A stretch of 64,000 nt of DNA from assembly GCA_900542465.1 (NCBI GenBank), contig UQNS01000003.1, positions 1 to 64,000 on the forward strand, written 5' to 3'. The notes beneath the pieces are model-generated. The model searched no databases, had not been told where the DNA came from, and saw only the letters and a program-made list of their open reading frames with translations. The translations under genes and the position numbers were made by a program. Shown in pieces: positions 25,275 through 33,206 of the stretch. The stretch comes from an uncultured Eubacteriales bacterium (GTDB lineage Bacteria; Bacillota; Clostridia; Lachnospirales; Lachnospiraceae). Position 1 is the stretch's first letter. The number at the start of each line of letters is the position of its first letter.

Positions 25275-25751
25275 ATGGAAAACGGAAATATCAGAAGAGC
25301 ATCCGATAAGGATATTCCTGAAATACTTGATCTTCTCGTACAGGTCGATATGGTCCATCACGAAGGCAGGCCAGACGGGCCGGCTGTGAAGTACAGAGAG
25401 AATGAGCTGAGAGATATATTTAAGGATGATAAGAGGCCGGTATTTGTATTCGCAGATGAGAAGGACAAGGTCCAGGTCCAGGGCTACGCGTTCTGTGTTT
25501 TCCAGTAGCACCTTGATGACAATGTATTAACAGATATAAAGACCTTATATATAGACGACCTGTGTGTGGATGAAAATGCCGGAGACATGCGTATAGGCAG
25601 GGCCTTATACGATCATGTTATAAAGTATGCCGAAGAAACAGGCTGCTACAACGTTACTTTAAATGTATGGTCATGCAATGAGTCAGCAATGAAGTTTTAT
25701 GAAAAGTGCGGTCTGAAGCACCAGAAGATAGGTATGGAGCATATATTATAA
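25275..25751 (+). pseudogene. GNAT acetyltransferase with an in-frame amber stop
   Basis: The reading frame from ATG 25275 gives NIRRASDKDIPEILDLL, a GNAT start, to AFCVFQ and then TAG at 25506-25508. The same frame continues without shift through DIKTLYIDDLCVDEN, the acetyl-CoA site GRALYDHVIKYA and NVWSCNESAMKFYEKCGL to a stop at 25751. So one nonsense change, most simply CAG to TAG, splits a 158-residue enzyme. Family members typically have Q or a similar residue there. TAG ends other intact genes here, so it is not a sense codon. Suppressed readthrough or a sequencing error are alternatives. Confidence 0.8.
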
Positions 25752-25856
25752 GAATGATTTCTCCTTGCTTTTATTCATCATTTAGTTTAAATTATTACTA
25801 ATTATGGTATAAAAAATTTAAAAATTAAGATGAAACTTTCATAAGGAGAATTAATA

Positions 25857-27266
25857 ATGACTGAAGTAGTAAAGTCGATTAACTCATTTTTATGGGGCCC
25901 TCCAATGATGATCCTGCTGGTGGGATTCGGCGTGGTATCAACTATCGTACTGGGATTTCCGCAGTTCAGAAAACTTGGATACGGGCTCAAGGAGACATTT
26001 GGAAAGATTTTTTCCAAAAAGGATAAAGCTAAAAGCGGGTCGATGTCATCTTTTCAGGCGCTTGCAACAGCAGTTGCCGCACAGGTGGGTACAGGCAATA
26101 TCGGCGGTGTAGCCGGAGCTATCGTATCAGGAGGACCCGGTGCTATCTTCTGGATGTGGGTGACCGCTGTATTTGGAATGTCAACGATATTCGTTGAGGC
26201 TGTGCTCGCGCAGAAATACAGAGAAAAGAAAGACGGAGAGCTTGTGGGAGGCCCTGCATATTATCTGAGCAAAGGCCTTGCCGGAAGGAATATGAAAGGT
26301 CTGGGCAGATTCCTTGCAGTGATTTTTTCTATCCTTATTATCATCGCGCTTGGCTTCGTCGGAAATATGGTTCAGTCTAACTCTATCTCTTCAGCTGTGT
26401 CAGAGGCTTTTGGAGCTAAGCCGATCATTATAGGCATAATAATTGCGGCGGTCGCTGCATTTATCTTTATTGGCGGAATGAAGAGGATCGCGAGTTTTGC
26501 TGAATTTGTTGTTCCTATCATGGCAGCGGTCTATATTATCGGTTCAGTGGTAGTGCTTATTAAATTCGGTGATCATATCGGCCCGGTGCTCAGTGATATC
26601 TTCAGATCAGCATTTGCGCCAAGAGCTATTGCCGGCGGCGTGGTCGGAGTGACTATCAAAGAAGCTATTCGTTATGGCGTTGCCAGAGGTCTCTTCTCAA
26701 ATGAAGCAGGTATGGGCTCAACCCCTAACTCACATGCGGCAGCAAATGTTCCTCACCCGGGGGTGCAGGGAACAGTAGCCATGGTGGGCGTGTTTATCGA
26801 TACGATACTTGTATGCTCAGCGACGGCTCTGGTAGTTCTCGCAACGGGAGCTGATAAAGCCGGTAAAGCCGGTGTTATGATCACGATGGAAGGTTTCCGG
26901 GTCGCGTTTGGTGACATGGGAGCTAAATTCCTTGCTATAGCGTTGATATTCTTCGCGTTTACAACGATAGTAGGCTGGTACTATTTCGGTCTTTCCAATA
27001 TCAAGTACTTATTTAAGTCAAAGGCAGTGAGGATCATTTATCCTATTATCGTCTTAGGATTTATAATATTCGGCTCCGTTCAGAAGGTCGATCTTGTATG
27101 GGAACTGACAGATATGTTCAACGGACTGATGGTAATTCCGAATATTATAGGTCTCTTCGTTATGCTGATGGAGGCCAGAGCTATCTTTAAAGACTTTAAT
27201 TACCAGGTCAAACATAATGAGATATTGCATTTTAATTACCCGGATGAGGGTAAGTATGAAGAATAG
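25857..27266 (+). CDS. AGCS-family sodium:alanine/glycine symporter
   Basis: The 469-residue protein has about 11 membrane segments and AGCS hallmarks: SSFQALATAVAAQVGTGNI, broken as QALATAVAAQVGTGNIGGV, AVFGMSTIFVEAVLAQKYR, GGPAYYLSKGL, RGLFSNEAGMGSTPNSHAAA and GWYYFGLSN. It imports alanine or glycine with sodium. ATG 25857 is preceded by AAGGAG. It is a single-gene unit with a terminator. Confidence 0.95.
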   Translation: MTEVVKSINSFLWGPPMMILLVGFGVVSTIVLGFPQFRKLGYGLKETFGKIFSKKDKAKSGSMSSFQALATAVAAQVGTGNIGGVAGAIVSGGPGAIFWMWVTAVFGMSTIFVEAVLAQKYREKKDGELVGGPAYYLSKGLAGRNMKGLGRFLAVIFSILIIIALGFVGNMVQSNSISSAVSEAFGAKPIIIGIIIAAVAAFIFIGGMKRIASFAEFVVPIMAAVYIIGSVVVLIKFGDHIGPVLSDIFRSAFAPRAIAGGVVGVTIKEAIRYGVARGLFSNEAGMGSTPNSHAAANVPHPGVQGTVAMVGVFIDTILVCSATALVVLATGADKAGKAGVMITMEGFRVAFGDMGAKFLAIALIFFAFTTIVGWYYFGLSNIKYLFKSKAVRIIYPIIVLGFIIFGSVQKVDLVWELTDMFNGLMVIPNIIGLFVMLMEARAIFKDFNYQVKHNEILHFNYPDEGKYEE

Positions 27267-27269
27267 TAG

Positions 27270-27307
27270 AAAAGATGGGGGGTATATTTCACTCCCATCT
27301 TTTTTTG
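27270..27307 (+). terminator. Terminator after the AGCS symporter gene
   Basis: AAAGATGGG pairs with CCCATCTTT around GGGTATATTTCACT, then a T run. Confidence 0.8.
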
Positions 27308-27390
27308 TTTTAGTCTTCTCGCTTGTTAATAAAATGAAAAAAATATAAAATTAAAAAATATATGGAGGGGAAACAGAGAGGGGAAAAAAT

Positions 27391-27978
27391 ATGCCAGCAA
27401 ATATGCTCGTTACAATGATGGTATTTATGATCACAGGTTCATTTTCACCGGGGCCGGCGAATATACTTGCGCTCAATACTATGACTCATCATGGCTGGAA
27501 GAAGGGTAAGATCGTTTTGGCAGGTATGTATGTCGGGTTCTTCGCAGTCCAGTATACCTGTACCTTTGCTATATTCGGGCTTAGTACTTACATACATTCA
27601 GCGCTTAATATACTTAAATACGTGGGGGCGGCATACATGGTCTATCTTGGGATCAAGATGATCAGGTCGGATCCCGATAATGACAGTTTTGACAAGAAGC
27701 CCAGTTTTGGTACAGGCTTATTTATACAGCTGCTTAACGCCAAAAGCTATTTTTATACGATAGCGCTTTTGTCGACCTATGTCGTACCGTTTTATCCGCA
27801 GCTGTGGCAGCTCCTTATTTTTGGAGCATTTGCTGTGGGACTTGGAATAGCTGCAAATATGTCATGGGCTCTGGCAGGTATAAAGTTGCAGAAATTCTAT
27901 TCAAAATATTACAGACCAGTAAATATAATTCTTGGAATATTCTTGTTCTATTGTGCATTTAATATCATCATAGGATAG
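27391..27978 (+). CDS. LysE-family amino acid exporter
   Basis: The 195-residue protein has six hydrophobic segments and the family start FMITGSFSPGPANILALNTM, plus GWKKGKIVLAG and KYVGAAYMVYLGIKMIRS. LysE/RhtB proteins export amino acids such as lysine, threonine or cysteine. GAGAGGGGAAA precedes ATG 27391. It stands alone; the next genes have their own promoter at 28007. Confidence 0.9.
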   Translation: MPANMLVTMMVFMITGSFSPGPANILALNTMTHHGWKKGKIVLAGMYVGFFAVQYTCTFAIFGLSTYIHSALNILKYVGAAYMVYLGIKMIRSDPDNDSFDKKPSFGTGLFIQLLNAKSYFYTIALLSTYVVPFYPQLWQLLIFGAFAVGLGIAANMSWALAGIKLQKFYSKYYRPVNIILGIFLFYCAFNIIIG

Positions 27979-28006
27979 AGAAACGGTAATGTATAATTGT
28001 GTCGTC

Positions 28007-28035
28007 TTGAACAAAATAATGAAAATGTGTAAAAT
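28007..28035 (+). promoter_or_regulatory. Promoter of the tandem lipoprotein genes
   Basis: TTGAAC (28007-28012), 17-bp spacer, TAAAAT (28030-28035), 31 bp before the first lipoprotein start codon. Confidence 0.55.
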
Positions 28036-28065
28036 TATGCAAACCAGTGAATAGGAGAATTCTTC

Positions 28066-28689
28066 ATGAAGAAGTATGTGATCCCGACCATTCTGGCCTT
28101 TGTAGTTATTGGGCTATCTTTGACCGGATGTGCTAGAAAAGAAGAGCCAACACAGACTAAAGCAGCTGAAACGGTTTCTGTAAAGGGAATGATCGAGGGA
28201 AAAACGTATAAAAATGATTATTTCAAGCTGGAATATACAGTGCCGGATGATTGGAAGCTGTATAACGCAGCTGATGAATCCGATCGTAAATATATTGAAA
28301 AGATAGCCGGCAACAGCAGCTCGGATAATGCCTTTATAGACATGTATGCCCAGAAGGGCGAAAGCAATGTGAGCGTGACGGTCTATAAGGCAGATGCTAT
28401 TGGCGGCTTCAGCGTTACCAATGACTTTTTAGTCGATGACATGGTCAGATCGCTGCAGTCAGATCTGTCAAAAACGGGGCTGGAAGATCCTGTGATCGAA
28501 AAGACCAGGATAACCTTTGCGGGTAAAGAGGTATCGGCGGTGAGACAGACCGGAAAGTATAACGGATCCGGCATTGTTTCAACACAATATCTGTTTCCTA
28601 AGGATTCATATGTGTGTTGTGTTACAGTCACATGCGCGGGACCGGACTTTTCACAGAGCATTTTCAGTTTATTCAATGAACTGAAATAA
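28066..28689 (+). CDS. Lipoprotein, first of three tandem paralogues
   Basis: The 207-residue product has a lipoprotein signal peptide with lipobox LTGC (cysteine near residue 23), a Thr/Glu-rich linker and a domain of about 160 residues. That domain begins TYKNDYFKLEYTVPDDWKLY and ends with KEVSAVRQTGKYNGSGIVSTQYLFPKDSYVCCVTV, shared in outline with the next two genes (short strand, W in a DW/NW turn, long middle, FxGExVxAxRxxGxxxxxxIYxTQxxxxxxxYY). It should sit on the outer face of the membrane. Function unknown. RBS AGGAG at 28052. Confidence 0.8.
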   Translation: MKKYVIPTILAFVVIGLSLTGCARKEEPTQTKAAETVSVKGMIEGKTYKNDYFKLEYTVPDDWKLYNAADESDRKYIEKIAGNSSSDNAFIDMYAQKGESNVSVTVYKADAIGGFSVTNDFLVDDMVRSLQSDLSKTGLEDPVIEKTRITFAGKEVSAVRQTGKYNGSGIVSTQYLFPKDSYVCCVTVTCAGPDFSQSIFSLFNELK

Positions 28690-28707
28690 TTTTATCAAGG
28701 AGAAATA

Positions 28708-29418
28708 ATGAAAAAATTAAAACTGACAGCCTTCATTGCTATGGTGGGAATGGCGGCAACACTTACTGCATGCGGCAGCAAGGGCGGAGATACAGTGGAG
28801 ACCACTAAGGCGGGTGAAACAACGGCCTCTGAGGTCAAGGAGACAACTAAGTCTAAAAAGACAGATCCGGGCATTGAATTCACGATCGGAGAGACCGGCA
28901 GCACATCATATTCCAACAAGTTTTTTGATGTGGCATTCGAAGCGTCAGGTGACTGGTATGTAGCTTCTAAAGACCAGCTCGCTCAGCTCACTAAGGTTAA
29001 GGCGGAAGCGATAAATGATAGAGATATTAAAGCTTCCCTTGAATCAGGAAAGACGAGCACGCTTTTCTTTGCACAGGAATCTACCGGAAATAATAAGGTT
29101 AACCTCGTTTCCGGCAAGACGGCGAACGGAGTTTCAGGGATAACAAGTGAGCAGCTGATCAACAGTCTTGTTCCTAGTCTTAAAAAGACGTATGAGAGCC
29201 AAGGCTACAGCAATACTACTATAACAAAGGAAAAAGTTAAATTCTTAGGTGAAGATGTACAGGCTATCAGGGTAAAGGGTCAGTATGGAGGAAGAGATAT
29301 TTATAATACTCAGGTAGTCATCATAAATAAAAATTATTATGGTATTTTGAATGCTACTTCCTTCGAAAAGGATGAGAATCAGAAGATCCTGGATATGATA
29401 AAGGCGGCTAATCGATAA
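28708..29418 (+). CDS. Lipoprotein, second of three tandem paralogues
   Basis: The 236-residue product has lipobox LTAC (cysteine near residue 22) and a low-complexity Glu/Thr/Lys linker (TTKAGETTASEVKETTKSKK). The conserved domain runs from YSNKFFDVAFEASGDWYVAS to FLGEDVQAIRVKGQYGGRDIYNTQVV and NKNYYGIL. It is clearly related to the third gene (FFD...W; FLGE-V-A---G--G--DIY-TQVV). It begins 18 bp after the first gene with RBS AAGGAGA. Extracellular, membrane-anchored; function unknown. Confidence 0.8.
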   Translation: MKKLKLTAFIAMVGMAATLTACGSKGGDTVETTKAGETTASEVKETTKSKKTDPGIEFTIGETGSTSYSNKFFDVAFEASGDWYVASKDQLAQLTKVKAEAINDRDIKASLESGKTSTLFFAQESTGNNKVNLVSGKTANGVSGITSEQLINSLVPSLKKTYESQGYSNTTITKEKVKFLGEDVQAIRVKGQYGGRDIYNTQVVIINKNYYGILNATSFEKDENQKILDMIKAANR

Positions 29419-29451
29419 TTTTGTTATCTGTTTATTTATAAGGACGGAAAT

Positions 29452-30090
29452 ATGAAGAAATTTTTTAGGGCAGCACCTCTTATTATCGGAGCATGTGTTG
29501 CAGCAATAGGTATTACAGCATGCGGAAACAGTAAAGAGACAGACCCGGGACCGACAGTCGCGCTGTCTGAGATCGACAAGGACTATTCTATAGGGATCAT
29601 CAGGGATGGATTATATACCAGTTCTTTTTTCGATCTGAAGTTTATCAATCCGGAAAACTGGACGATGACCAGCAGTGAAGATCTTAAAAAGCTGGGAGAG
29701 GCGGCAGGAGATTCAGATCGATCTTCACTTGCGCTGCAGTCAGTTTCCCGACAGAAGGATGCTAATATTACCGTCAGGATCACGAACCTGGGTCTGGATA
29801 CAAGGACGCGCAGTCAGTCAGATATTATCGACTCCATATATTCCAGTCTGGAAAAAAATAAAAAGAGCGGAAGATCTGTGTATTCAGACATGACCCTGAA
29901 CAAGGTCGAAGTGGATTTTCTGGGAGAGAAGGTCCCGGCACTGAAGATGCATGGAAAGATAGGGGCGAAAGATATATATCAGACACAGGTGGTTCTTCTT
30001 AAAGGCTCTTATTATGCTCATATAATATCTACGGCCACATCGGAAGACTCTTCGGTAAAAAATCTGGGGTCATTTGCAAGAATAAATTAA
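29452..30090 (+). CDS. Lipoprotein, third of three tandem paralogues
   Basis: The 212-residue product has lipobox ITAC and a short linker. The domain shows SSFFDLKFINPENWTMTS, then FLGEKVPALKMHGKIGAKDI and YQTQVVLLKGSYYAHI. The C-terminus (SSVKNLGSFARIN) is shorter and less helical than the second paralogue and may have been altered by a late frameshift. It lies 33 bp after the second gene with RBS AAGGACGG. No terminator hairpin is obvious before the riboswitch promoter that follows. Confidence 0.75.
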   Translation: MKKFFRAAPLIIGACVAAIGITACGNSKETDPGPTVALSEIDKDYSIGIIRDGLYTSSFFDLKFINPENWTMTSSEDLKKLGEAAGDSDRSSLALQSVSRQKDANITVRITNLGLDTRTRSQSDIIDSIYSSLEKNKKSGRSVYSDMTLNKVEVDFLGEKVPALKMHGKIGAKDIYQTQVVLLKGSYYAHIISTATSEDSSVKNLGSFARIN

Positions 30091-30097
30091 GAGAAAC

Positions 30098-30125
30098 TTG
30101 ACAAGCTTCTGAAAAAGTGTATTAT
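30098..30125 (+). promoter_or_regulatory. Promoter of the SPFH riboswitch transcript
   Basis: TTGACA (30098-30103), 16-bp spacer, TATTAT (30120-30125), directly before the aptamer. Confidence 0.65.
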
Positions 30126-30130
30126 ATTCC

Positions 30131-30239
30131 TTACAAAAGGGAGTAGTCGGCAGATATGGATCAGATCTGCTTTATATGGTCGTCAGAACGATCTCCAAAA
30201 GAGATCCGGCCAATAACATAAAAGGACGAGACTTTGTAG
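30131..30239 (+). ncRNA. yybP-ykoY manganese riboswitch upstream of the SPFH gene
   Basis: The aptamer keeps the class hallmarks: GGGAGTAG at the 5' side, GAGACT at the 3' side, P1 formed by TACAAA-G with CTTTGTA, a hairpin GCAGAT/ATCTGC, and a long arm GGTCGTCAGAACGATCTC with GAGATCCGGCC. It aligns with the second copy at 32393-32480, and P1 and P2 bases differ in a pairing-preserving way (GTC/GAC here, GC/GC there). The family senses Mn2+ and usually turns genes on. The P1 3' strand overlaps the terminator stem at 30221-30272. Confidence 0.85.
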
Positions 30240-30277
30240 CGCTTGTATGTGTTTACAGAGTCTTGTCCTTTTTTTAT
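30221..30277 (+). terminator. Riboswitch-controlled terminator before the SPFH gene
   Basis: AAAGGACGAGACT (30221-30233) pairs with AGTCTTGTCCTTT ending at 30272, followed by T. Its left arm includes the GAGACT of the aptamer, so aptamer and terminator exclude each other; Mn2+ binding should allow readthrough. Confidence 0.8.
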
Positions 30278-30321
30278 TTCCTTTTGGTAACCGTTTGTTT
30301 TTGTTTGAAAAGGAGAAAGCA

Positions 30322-31359
30322 ATGATTCCATGGATAGTTGTCGGCATAATCGCCGCCATAATAGTTTTCGTTAATTTAAGAGTAGTAAGCCAGGGAACCG
30401 TTCAGATTCTTGAACATCTTGGAAAGTTTAAAGCGGTATGGAGCGCAGGTCTGCATATTAAAATTCCATTTATCGAGAGAGTGGTAAGGACAGTTTCTCT
30501 GAAGGAACAGGTGCTTGATTTTCCGCCTCAGCCTGTTATAACGCGTGATAACGTAACGATGCAGATCGACTCTGTCGTGTTCATGCAGGTATATGATGCT
30601 AATCTTTATACATACGGAGTGGAGAATCCTATCCAAGGTCTCCAGAACCTGTCCGCGACGACGCTTAGGAATATTATAGGTGATATGGAACTGGACCAGA
30701 CACTTACATCAAGAGATGAGATAAATACGAGAATGCAGATAATTCTTGATGAAGCAACAGATAAATGGGGGATCAAGGTAAATAGAGTAGAGATCAAAAA
30801 TATCAAACCTCCTGCAGAGATTGAAGAAGTCATGACTAAGCAGATGAGGGCCGAGCGTGAACGCCGTCAGACAGTAACAGACGCACAGGCTCACCAGGAA
30901 GCGGTCGTAGCTCGTGCAGAGGGTGACAAGAGGGCAAAAATACTTTCTGCTGAAGCCGAAAGAGATGCGCAAATCGCACTGGCAGAAGGTAAGGCGCGTT
31001 CTATCCAGTTGGTTTATGAAGCAGAGGCGCAGGGCCTTGAGGCCTTAAAGCATGCCAACATCAATGAGAGCGTCCTTAAGCTCAAAGGACTTGAAGCGTT
31101 AAAGGATATCTCAGATGGCCGCGCGACGAAGATATTTATGCCAAGTGACGTGGCAAATGTAGTATCAAGCCTGGGTGTGGCGGCAGAGTCTTTAGGCATA
31201 GGAGACTCCACGCCGATCGATAAGACACCAAAACCTAAGAAAGAAATAGGTCCGGATCCGATCCTGGATCAGGACTCATCTAAAAATACACGCGAAGCAG
31301 CTAAGACGACTAATGATATTCTTGAGGATCTTGCCAACAGAAACAATGATTTTCTGTAA
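30322..31359 (+). CDS. SPFH/stomatin-like membrane protein (QmcA-type)
   Basis: The 345-residue protein has one N-terminal membrane helix (IPWIVVGIIAAIIVFVNL) and an SPFH domain: VSQGTVQILEHLGKF, LKEQVLDFPPQPVITRDNV, MQIDSVVFMQVYDANLYTYGV, LRNIIGDMELDQTLTSRDEIN, WGIKVNRVEIKNI. A long Ala/Glu-rich coiled coil follows (KAKILSAEAERDAQIALAEG), then a charged tail. Such proteins form ring-like membrane scaffolds. ATG 30322 has AAAGGAGAAAG before it. Its control by a manganese riboswitch is unusual among the riboswitch targets I know. No NfeD gene is adjacent. Confidence 0.93.
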   Translation: MIPWIVVGIIAAIIVFVNLRVVSQGTVQILEHLGKFKAVWSAGLHIKIPFIERVVRTVSLKEQVLDFPPQPVITRDNVTMQIDSVVFMQVYDANLYTYGVENPIQGLQNLSATTLRNIIGDMELDQTLTSRDEINTRMQIILDEATDKWGIKVNRVEIKNIKPPAEIEEVMTKQMRAERERRQTVTDAQAHQEAVVARAEGDKRAKILSAEAERDAQIALAEGKARSIQLVYEAEAQGLEALKHANINESVLKLKGLEALKDISDGRATKIFMPSDVANVVSSLGVAAESLGIGDSTPIDKTPKPKKEIGPDPILDQDSSKNTREAAKTTNDILEDLANRNNDFL

Positions 31360-31375
31360 TTGATTGCAAAGTAGG

Positions 31376-31431
31376 GCGGTTTCATATATAGTACACAAGG
31401 TATGGATATATTGAAACCGCTTATTTTTATA
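31376..31431 (+). terminator. Terminator after the SPFH gene
   Basis: GCGGTTTCA (31376-31384) pairs with TGAAACCGC (31412-31420), followed by TTATTTTTATATTTTT. Its loop contains ATG 31402, arguing against that codon as the start of the next gene. Confidence 0.7.
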
Positions 31432-31455
31432 TTTTTGAAGGGTAATCGTAAGGGA

Positions 31456-32334
31456 ATGATAAGAACAATCATCAACGGTCTTTGCATGGCTCTGGCCGAC
31501 AGCGTGCCCGGTGTATCCGGTGGTACGGTAGCCTTTATAATGGGATTTTACGATAAGTTTATCGGCAGCATAAATGATGTGTTTTATGGAAATATGTCAA
31601 AAAGAAAGCATGCCGGCATTTATCTGATAAAGATCGGGATCGGCTGGATAGTCGGAATGATCCTTTCTGTGATGATCCTGACCAGTGCCTTTGAGAAGCA
31701 TATATATGTTGTGAGTTCTCTTTTTATGGGATTTATTATTGCATCTATTCCGATGGTCCTGAATGAAGAGAAAGAGTCCGTAAAGGTCAAGACCAGCACA
31801 ATGGTATGTCTTGGGGTAGGAATAGCTATAGTAGTTGCGCTCACCATAATGAATCAACATACGTTTTCCGCGGGTGTTAATGTATCTAAGCTGAGTTTTT
31901 CAACAGGTATATATATATTCATCGGTGGAGCGGCATCGATCGCGGCGATGTTTCTTCCGGGAATATCAGGATCTACTATACTTCTTGTTTTAGGCCTTTA
32001 CCTGCCGATAATGAAGGCGGGGCGGGAACTTCTGCACCTGCATTTTTCATATCTGCCGGGAATGATCATCTTCACGGTCGGAATAATAGTAGGAGCCCTG
32101 AGCGTTGTCAAGGGTATCCAGACGGCCTTATCAAAATATAGGCCGCAGACGGTATTTCTGATAATAGGTCTTATGATAGGATCCTTATATTCAATAGTTA
32201 TGGGGCCGACAACGCTTGATAGTCCTCTGCCTGCATTAACGATCAAGGTATTTAACTGGCCGGCCTTCTTCGTAGGTATCGGTCTGATCGTTGTTTTACA
32301 GATCGCGGGCAGACAGAAAAAAGTGAGCCGATAA
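31456..32334 (+). CDS. DUF368 integral membrane protein
   Basis: The 292-residue protein has about eight membrane segments and the two inverted-repeat motifs of DUF368: ADSVPGVSGGTVAFIMGFY near the start and FLPGISGSTILLVLGLY in the middle. DUF368 proteins belong with the DedA-like families that have been linked to lipid-carrier (undecaprenyl phosphate) translocation; that is family knowledge, not shown here. ATG 31456 is preferred over ATG 31402, which lies in a terminator loop; GAAGGG is 13 nt upstream, a weak site. It lies between the two Mn riboswitches. Confidence 0.85.
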   Translation: MIRTIINGLCMALADSVPGVSGGTVAFIMGFYDKFIGSINDVFYGNMSKRKHAGIYLIKIGIGWIVGMILSVMILTSAFEKHIYVVSSLFMGFIIASIPMVLNEEKESVKVKTSTMVCLGVGIAIVVALTIMNQHTFSAGVNVSKLSFSTGIYIFIGGAASIAAMFLPGISGSTILLVLGLYLPIMKAGRELLHLHFSYLPGMIIFTVGIIVGALSVVKGIQTALSKYRPQTVFLIIGLMIGSLYSIVMGPTTLDSPLPALTIKVFNWPAFFVGIGLIVVLQIAGRQKKVSR

Positions 32335-32358
32335 AAATTAGCATTGACTCACTTTTTT
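32317..32358 (+). terminator. Terminator after the DUF368 gene, overlapping the mntP promoter
   Basis: AAAAAAGTGAG (32317-32327) pairs with CTCACTTTTTT (32348-32358). The right arm shares bases with the -35 box TTGACT at 32344-32349. Confidence 0.75.
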
Positions 32359-32373
32359 GAAATATGATATTCT
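32344..32373 (+). promoter_or_regulatory. mntP riboswitch promoter
   Basis: TTGACT (32344-32349), 18-bp spacer and TATTCT (32368-32373), about 20 bp before the aptamer. Confidence 0.55.
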
Positions 32374-32392
32374 GTTTTAAAATAAATATTGG

Positions 32393-32480
32393 TAAATGAG
32401 GGAGTAGCAGGCGCCGTGAGGCGTAACAAGTCAACATACTGGACGCAAGTCCTGGCTTGTTTTAAATTGCGAGACTCATG
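32393..32480 (+). ncRNA. yybP-ykoY manganese riboswitch upstream of mntP
   Basis: GGGAGTAGCAGG at the 5' side and GCGAGACTCAT at the 3' side flank a hairpin GCGCC-GTGA-GGCGT and a long arm ACAAGTCAACATACTGGAC/GTCCTGGCTTGT, a textbook match to the class. P1 is ATGAG/CTCAT. The downstream gene is a manganese exporter, the classic target. After the aptamer, GAGACTCATGTGG can also pair with CCACATGGACTCTC (32471-32508), giving an alternative fold. Confidence 0.95.
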
Positions 32481-32518
32481 TGGGGAAAATAATGCCACAT
32501 GGACTCTCTATATCCGAT

Positions 32519-32555
32519 AAAAAAGACATGGCATTTTGCTGTGTCTTTTTTTATT
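32519..32555 (+). terminator. Riboswitch terminator before mntP
   Basis: AAAAGACATGG and CTGTGTCTTTT form an imperfect stem around CATTTTG, followed by a T run, 20 bp before the mntP start. Confidence 0.7.
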
Positions 32556-32575
32556 GAGATCAAAGGGGGTGTAAA

Positions 32576-33154
32576 ATGAATATCAGTTTAATACTAAATT
32601 CCGCGTTTTTAGGCGTGGGACTGGCTATGGATGCTTTTTCGGTATCTCTGTCAAATGGACTTAATTATAAGAATATGAAGCTTCGGAAGCAATTTTTTAT
32701 TGCGGGAATATTCGCGCTGCTTCAGGCTGTTATGCCGATGACGGGCTGGGGAATAGTAAAGAAGGCGGCAGAAGCGCTCAAAGCATTCGAAATGGCTATT
32801 CCCTGGATCGCGGCAGGCCTGTTGATATTCGTCGGTATAAAGATGATAATGATCGGAGTCAGAGAAGAAGAGACTAATAAGGTCGAGAAGCTGACGCTGG
32901 GAGCAATGATGATCCAGGGAATAGCAACCTCTCTGGACGCTCTGTCGGTCGGATTTACAACAGCGTCATATAGCTTTTTTCAGGCTCTGGTCTGTTCGCT
33001 TATAATTGCAGTGATCACATTTTTCTTATGCTTTGCAGGCGTGAGTATTGGAAGAAGAGTTGGGACTATTTTAGCGGGAAAGGCGGAGATCATAGGCGGG
33101 GTAATTCTTATAGCTATAGGAATAGAAATTTTTATAAAAGGATTGATAGGATAA
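32576..33154 (+). CDS. mntP: Manganese efflux pump MntP
   Basis: The 192-residue protein has six membrane helices and the paired MntP motifs with conserved aspartates: GLAMDAFSVSLSNGL in helix 1 and GIATSLDALSVGFTTAS in the second half. It exports Mn2+. It follows a yybP-ykoY riboswitch and its terminator, so it should be switched on by excess manganese. RBS AAAGGGGGTG is 7 nt before ATG 32576. Length is normal. Confidence 0.96.
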   Translation: MNISLILNSAFLGVGLAMDAFSVSLSNGLNYKNMKLRKQFFIAGIFALLQAVMPMTGWGIVKKAAEALKAFEMAIPWIAAGLLIFVGIKMIMIGVREEETNKVEKLTLGAMMIQGIATSLDALSVGFTTASYSFFQALVCSLIIAVITFFLCFAGVSIGRRVGTILAGKAEIIGGVILIAIGIEIFIKGLIG

Positions 33155-33206
33155 TCAATAATAAAGTATTATTAGGAAAATATGATTATTTCAGGAGGAC
33201 AGTGTC

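Noticed and set aside
25506..25508. Reassigned TAG or TGA codons as an explanation for in-frame stops
   Set aside because: TAG ends the NSS and AGCS genes and TGA ends dps, ribE and others, so the standard code holds.
31402..31455. Earlier start (ATG 31402) for the DUF368 protein
   Set aside because: This ATG lies in the loop of the SPFH gene terminator and has no properly spaced ribosome binding site.
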